64,000 nucleotides of DNA from Paracentrotus lividus (lineage: Eukaryota > Echinodermata > Echinoidea > Camarodonta > Echinidae), in contig CALNVZ010003433.1 of NCBI GenBank assembly GCA_940671915.1, positions 34,118,052 through 34,182,051 of the forward strand, in the 5' to 3' direction. The notes below the pieces were generated by a model, which was given only the letters and a program-made list of their open reading frames with translations, was not told where the DNA came from and did no database searches. Position numbers and translations under genes: made by a program. Below, piece after piece: positions 58,500 through 64,000 of the stretch; position 1 is the stretch's first letter, and the number at the start of each line of letters is the position of its first letter.

Positions 58500-59390
58500 G
58501 CAATCACAAGATGCTTCTACAAGTCTTCCTGACAACTGTCTAATCCCAAAGAGATCCTTTTTGCATCATGGCATCTATTATGGCACAAACATTCCTACCC
58601 TTCCTTGTAACCAATTTTTATATTAGACAAAACTAATTTCTGAAGGATGTAAGGCCCAAACCAAGGATCAGACCCACGTTCTTTGCATCCCCAGGCTAGT
58701 GATACAATCACTAGACTAATTACACTTCTATAATCATGTACTCTATCCATGACCAGTGGCATCAGAAAGCTATGAGAAAAAATATTGGAGGGCAAGCAAT
58801 TATGTTAACAATGGCTTGTCCCTCAAATCTTTTGTCTCCTCAGAGCTTTCCAATGTCACTGTCCATGTCCAGGATTAATTCAATTAGCTTGTTGATTGTG
58901 GCAGCTGAGCAGGAAGACTTTTTTTTTGATACCCCTTACTGTTCTCGCGTTCTGATTTGTAGATTTTTTTGTTAATATATAATTTGGTGATTATAATGAA
59001 ATTTGATGTATAAAGTAAATCTCATTATAGACGGAGGTTGCAGCATCGTTTAAAAAAAAAAGTGGTAAACTAATTTACATACCAAAGTGTTTCTCCTCTC
59101 ATCTGCTTTCTTTTGAACAAATTTGTTCCATACATTTCCACGTTCAACAGTGAAATGTTTTCACGTACTGCGTTCACAGAAATGTTGATCAAAATGAGAG
59201 GCTCTCAGAGTGAGAGTAAGCATTCCATATCTTTTGGTTGAAGATTTTATTTAAAATACAATCTTAAAAACACCTCAATTAACAATACCATTAAACAAAA
59301 ACATTTGGTTTGCAAGAATTATACCTTACAATACATAAATTGCTGTGTGTAAGAGAGTCAACACCAATGATGCCATCCTATTTCAGTATT
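58500..59390. other. Intron 1, distal part
   Basis: No exon or repeat that I can support. AT-rich with short homopolymer runs. Confidence 0.5.
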
Positions 59391-59401
59391 TAAAAGAATA
59401 C

Positions 59402-59940
59402 AGATATAGGTGACACCTGATGCACCTGCACACCCCAATCAGATTAACACCATGAGAAGAGATCAGAGGGTATACCACTCAAGTTTGTTTCTCTATTCTT
59501 CATATATACCGGTATAGGTGAAACCTGATGCACCTGCACACCCCAATCAGATTAACACCATAAGAAGAGATCAGAGGGTATACCACTCAAGTTTGTTTCT
59601 CTCTTCTTCATATATACCGGTATAGGTGAAACCTGATGCACCTGCACACCCCAATCAGATTAACACCATGAGAAGAGATCAGAGGGTATACCACTCAAGT
59701 TTGTTTCTCTCTTCTTCATCTATACCGGTATAGGTGAAACCTGATGCACCTGCACACCCCAATCAGATTAACACCATGAGAAGAGATCAGAGGGTATAGC
59801 CTACCACTCAAGTTTGTTTCTCTCTTTTCATCTATACCGGTATAGGTGAAACCTGATGTACCTGCACACCCCAATCAGATTAACACCATGAGAAGAGATC
59901 AGAGGCTATACCACTCAAGTTTGTTTCTCTCTTCTTCCAG
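59402..59940. repeat. 108-bp minisatellite, five copies, beside exon 1
   Basis: CACCCCAATCAGATTAACAC recurs at 59431, 59539, 59647, 59755 and 59867 (period 108, last 112) with very few differences. Each unit includes ATATACCGGTATAGGTGAAA. The array ends within about 35 bases of the exon 1 donor, and its last unit grades into the exon-proximal sequence. Confidence 0.95.
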
Positions 59941-59973
59941 GAACAGGTGAAACTAATAACAGACCAGACCCAC

Positions 59974-60065
59974 CTCTCTGGGGTGTTTGGACCAGGGTTG
60001 GTTTCTATATCCCCAGATCTCATCTGAAGAATCGATGGAAGATAGAGGTGATAGAATCCGGCCAT
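59974..60065 (-). CDS. NLR exon 1: N-terminal 2A-like signal
   Basis: ATG at 60065-60063 opens 30 codons plus two bases before the donor GAG-AG|GTGGGT. The peptide starts MAGFYHLYLPSILQMRSG and runs straight into DIETNPGP (59988-60011), an exact match to the D-V/I-E-x-N-P-G-P consensus of 2A oligopeptides. These make the ribosome skip the Gly-Pro bond. The two trailing bases AG join the first T of exon 2 to make Ser. N-terminal 2A-like sequences are described in sea-urchin NLRs, where the upstream hydrophobic peptide can also act as a secretory signal when skipping fails. That role is inferred here from the match. Confidence 0.87.
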
Positions 60066-61000
60066 GATGTAAGTGGTTCTCCAGAACCTCAGTCCATGTG
60101 AAAATGAAGACGAACTCAGCATCAACTGTAGGAATGATAGTTAATTGAAACTGAATGAACCCTTCATAAAGGATATACTGTATTATTACGAAGTCCATAA
60201 TATAGAAGTATGGTGGCCGAAGTAGGTTGAAATAGTTTGTCATTAATTACAGGGACCTGAAACAGGGAGCTCTACTTGTTTGAGATATGTGTCCCCTCTT
60301 TTTTGTAAAAAAATAAAATGGAATTACGGAGAGTAAGAAGAATCACACAGAGATATTTAATAGAAGGGCATTGGGGGTTTGAGACAAGGTGAGGGTGTCT
60401 TTTTATTGATTCATGTTTGCCTCAAAAAATCACCCCTTACCCGCAATTTTTGGCATGACGATAATAATAATAATGGTATTTAATAAGAAATCAAAATCAT
60501 AGCCACATGGCCAAATTGGAAAATGATTTTTACAAAGTCTGTATACAAAATATATAATAGTAATTAATGAGCATAACCCCATAATGAGCATATCAGGACA
60601 ACAACAGGAGTAGCCTCCCCCCTCCCCCGCCCTGGATCCCTAGAAATAAGGCTAGGAGTAGGTGCCAGGTTAGGTGGTAAATTCTCAGTTCAGTTCAGTT
60701 CCATTTTATTCTTTCTCAATTAATAAAAACAATTACAATTACTACAATAACAATACTAGAACTGCAATCGTTGACATGAACGATATGCGTGCATTGACGC
60801 CTTGACTAAAAGATTTCAAAGATTATGAAAATGTACACGTTTATTTTGAAATATATTGGGAAATGGAAGTAGGCTTTATATACAAGATCTGTGTGTTAAA
60901 GTTGAATTAAGAAGATGATCCCAAATATTGAGACTATTTACATTAATAGCATCCATACAACCCCCCCCCCCCCAAAAAAAAAAAAAATACTGAGTGGCGT
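60066..61000 (-). promoter_or_regulatory. Upstream region of the NLR gene
   Basis: 5' flank of exon 1 on the minus strand. A TATATAAAG-like sequence occurs at about 60873-60881, too far from the ATG to call without transcript data. At about 60686-60720 a minus-strand LINE-type 3' tail (GAATAAAATGGAACTGAACT) is present. I cannot define a promoter. Confidence 0.3.
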
Positions 61001-64000
61001 TTCAACCCCCAAAATAAGTTCAGAATAGTGAATTTTAACGCAGTACCCCTACCCATATTTTCCGAGTTCGCTTCCTGGGATGCGTACTCAGACTAGTGTT
61101 CTCTCCGTTGACGTCACAGACGGGAATTAGGTCTTGGCGAAGTAATTCACAAGGCATGCCGTGTGTACACGCTGACACATTTATATGAATCTACTTGTTT
61201 GTCAGAACTTCTATTTTATCGTTATTGATTTTATGTGAATGATTTTAAAAAAGAAATGATAATGAAGCAATGTCATACAGTCAATGATATGCCTCTACAT
61301 TGTTAGAATATTCTTATTTGTAGCATTTTAATACGATTTTACCGCCTTGGCTTTGTTCAGGACCGTGGCAAAACAAAGTCAATAAACTGACTGTTACGGT
61401 ATGGAAATCAGCTAGTTGTGGTGTGCAGTAATCAATTTGCGAAATGTAAATGCTTATTAAAGTAGATCAATGATCATACTCATTCTGCAAAATATGTAAC
61501 TGCCCTCTAAATGATACGATAGACCTATAGGTTATTTTCAAGATAAATAATATGAAATTTGATCAAGATATGCTCAATGGTCAATCGCCTAGCGGACGCT
61601 AATCTTTCGTGTTATTGCAAGATAGTCGCTAGCGGAATCGGTCTTGCCGCCGGCGCGGTTGGCCTGGCTAGCTAGCTATGTACTGGGTGTTCGCTTTTGC
61701 GCTTCACTTTGCAAATTACTGATTCATGAATTCGGTTTTGCCTTACAATTTATAAAAAAATCAGTCGGTATAGGCGCGCCGAGAAATATGTAAGTAGAAT
61801 TGCTTATCAATTTCTTTGTGAGTTTGCTTCGTCATCTTTCACTAGGCCTATAATGTCTTTAAAATTCATAGAAAGGTCCTTTTGATCCAACTTTCGCCTA
61901 TTCTTGAATACTTGTCAACAAGGAATAACGGAATCATATCGAAAGCAAGCCACAATCATGCACAGTATACAGCGAAGCAACACACACAAATAAAACAGTA
62001 CACAATACACACGTATACAGAATTAGAACGAGCTGCTCAAGCCGCGTGTGAGCGCCCTGATCTACAATGTACCCCTACAGAGAACTTGATCGTATACTCG
62101 GAGGTAAAAAAAAACCTATATAAAACAGTGAAAATATCAATAAATAACTCATTGTTTGCAATCTTTCTTCACAATTTAAGACTTAGAAAACGTTATTCAT
62201 ACTATTGTTTATATAGGGATAGTAAAGATTTGTACATTATGATCCTTAATTTTTTTAATTGACTTCCTTGAAAAAAAATAGGTAAAATCATATACCTCTA
62301 TTAGCACATCATTCTGTATTCAACATCCAGGCACGTTATACATAATACCCGGCCGTGACGTCGCCCTCAGATTGTACTAGAGTACACTAGTCTTTCGTGC
62401 CCAGGCAGGAGTCTGATTTCATGAACTATCAAATCAGAATATTGAGAAGCCAGATGATTTTTGTGATATGCTTTCTGTTTGAACAACTTATATATGCTAT
62501 ATATTATTTGAAGAACCCAATTTTATGGAAATTCATCCCCTTCTTAATTCAACTTTAAATGAATACGGTTTGTGTACTACAGTGCAGTTTTGAAAACTTC
62601 GCTTTCCATATTATCCGGCGTTCACATGGCTCTGTCAAATTTGAAATTATTAGGCAAGCAGGTATAAAGGCTCCTACAAAAACGTGATTTACTCCAAATT
62701 TTCTGTGACAACCTATATTATATATGGTATGGAAAGGCAACTTTAATGCGGTCATTGTGATTTCAAATTCACAAGCAAATATTGAACGACAATGACGTAA
62801 TGCCCTGTTCTGTAATGCATTGTAATTTCTCTATTTTTTGTCCATAATTTTTCGATGATGTCATCAAATTTCACAAAAATTGGCAGATAGTTGTAAAATG
62901 TATTAATACATATGCCTGCCAAGTTTTGAGCCCCTAGATTGAATATTCGCTCTTTGTTCTTTAAGGGGAAGTTAAACTTGTTTTCCTGGTATCAATAATT
63001 TTTAACTTTCTGCAACATTTTTGAGCAAGTTGGTCAATGAATCAATATTTTTTTCTTTGCATTGCTGGAAAAGACATAGTCTGAAGTACCTAAATTTTTA
63101 AAAAAGTACAGTTTTAACAAGGCACAACGCAGATGCAGCCTCTTGGATTTTAGCCGAATTGTGAAAATTTAGAGGGGGCTATTTGAATCTTGCGTATTTA
63201 CTGGAGCGTGAAACATGTGGCGTGTGTGCACTGATATTAGAATAACATGCCCTGAAAATTTGAAGTAGATTAGAATTGATTAAAGAATGTTATAGCCATT
63301 TTGCGTGTTTTGGGTCAAAATTTTGTATTTCATAACGGAGTTGATTTTTAAAATTAATTTGAAATATGAAGATGGTTTTGAAAGAACAATTTTTTGGATA
63401 AATGGGAAAGGCAAACTCGTGGACTGGGAGTTGAGGTGAAAATTCTTTTTTATCAGACAAGTTTTACTCTAGATAACCTTATAGCCTAGAAGCTCTAAGA
63501 TGCCATATGCAGTACTTTGTTTTTTCTCCTCTACTTTTTACAATATCTAATGACTCTACATTTTAGTAAAGGTATAGTTCCAAGATAATACTAGGTTTTG
63601 AATAGCTTTGAGATCATAATCATAAAAAAAAAAAATGTCTAAAAACATTTTTTTCCCTCTCACACCAGAAACCTGGGTATTTACTTCACATCACATCATA
63701 GAAATGAAGGATTTCTCCTGTAGATCTATATTTTCTGATCTTCACTCCTGAGTTTGATGAAATATCTGTAGGCTTGAAGCTTACAAGTAATGCAGAACGG
63801 AGGTATTAAGAGCCACCGTCTGAGAGAATCAGGCAGATGTTAAAAAAGGTGGAAGATGGGGGTCGGCGGATTTCTTTTATATTCTGAGGTTTAAGTACAT
63901 AGAGGGTAGGTCCCCCGAAAATGGGGTTAAAAATTTCTGATCATAATTATCTTCATAGTTATCCGACCCCCCTAAAATTGACCCTTTTGGGGTGACTTCA
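61000..64000. other. Intergenic DNA, no gene recognised
   Basis: AT-rich and mostly featureless. A 126-codon plus frame at 61882-62262 has a composition I cannot match to a family and may be chance. At 61080-61800 sequence is more balanced, with a GCCGCCGGCGCGGTTGG patch near 61650. No inverted or tandem repeat is obvious. Confidence 0.4.

Larger units (their letters stand above)
37780..60065 (-). other. Sea-urchin-type NLR gene (2A - Death - NACHT - LRR), overall span
   Basis: Seven coding exons on the minus strand: 60065-59974, 57577-57294, 55850-54058, 53008-52853, 48632-48459, 46619-46455 and 37986-37780. Junction phases are 2, 1, 0, 0, 0, 0, and every exon has AG/GT borders, so they concatenate without a stop (about 957 codons). 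The product would be a cytosolic or secretory-diverted pattern-recognition ATPase with Death-fold signalling. The true 3' end is unresolved: either readthrough past exon 7, which stops 12 codons on, or a distant tail exon at 12274-13218. Introns are stuffed with transposons and decayed exon copies. Confidence 0.85.

Noticed and set aside
59402..59940. Regular repeats resembling a CRISPR array
   Set aside because: Units are 108 bp and identical throughout with no variable spacers; the DNA is clearly animal.
61882..62262. 126-codon plus frame as a gene
   Set aside because: No domain, no neighbouring exon signals and AT-biased composition; could be chance.

Overview
This is eukaryotic, intron-rich, AT-rich DNA from a marine invertebrate. 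A sea urchin is by far the best fit. The only clear host gene is a minus-strand NACHT/NLR immune-receptor gene with a Death-fold exon, repeated phase-0 LRR exons and an N-terminal 2A-like peptide. That combination is known from the expanded sea-urchin NLR family. The surrounding DNA is a dense, nested mosaic of DIRS, LINE, Tc1/mariner, piggyBac, Transib-like and giant foldback elements.

Host gene (minus strand, about 60.07 kb down to 37.78 kb, possibly to 12.27 kb). Exon 1 (59974-60065) carries the 2A-like motif. Exon 2 (57294-57577) is a Death fold, exon 3 (54058-55850) is the NACHT ATPase, and LRR exons lie at 52853-53008, 48459-48632, 46455-46619 and 37780-37986. I checked splice phases by hand: 2, then 1, then 0, then all 0, so the exons join in frame. 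Four decayed, truncated LRR copies sit among the intact ones. A Pro/Ser/Gln-rich ORF with 41-residue repeats (12274-13233, same strand) may be the terminal exon in matching phase 0, but this is unproven because it would need a 24.6 kb intron of transposons.

Transposon layers. A DIRS element (about 38008-45677: gag, RT/RNase H and tyrosine-recombinase remnants, inverted termini, internal complementary region) sits in an LRR intron, and a paralogous intron at 46.63 kb preserves the empty site. Inside its gag is a 1.9 kb element with a 5-bp CAGCG duplication. Its ends read CACAGTG (identical to the V(D)J RSS heptamer) and carry a TCAAAACT motif at spacings of 13 and 22 nt. A 14.8 kb foldback element (21659-36460, 6-bp GTAATG duplication) is inserted in the 3' tail of a LINE. 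Its right arm holds tandem arm copies, a piggyBac-type insertion and three tRNA-like units. Its 8.7 kb interior has a LINE RT remnant, a decayed ~115-bp satellite and several kb I cannot assign.

Flanks. 1-2594 is a decayed LINE preceded by a 42-bp minisatellite. 3.3-21.2 kb holds foldback or TIR elements at 3329-4384, 10389-11656, 13444-15290, 15907-18192 (Tc1-like, with a nested insert) and 19343-20336, plus satellites and microsatellites. 60.1-64 kb lies upstream of the NLR gene and shows no recognisable gene. No rRNA gene, CRISPR array or bacterial feature is present.
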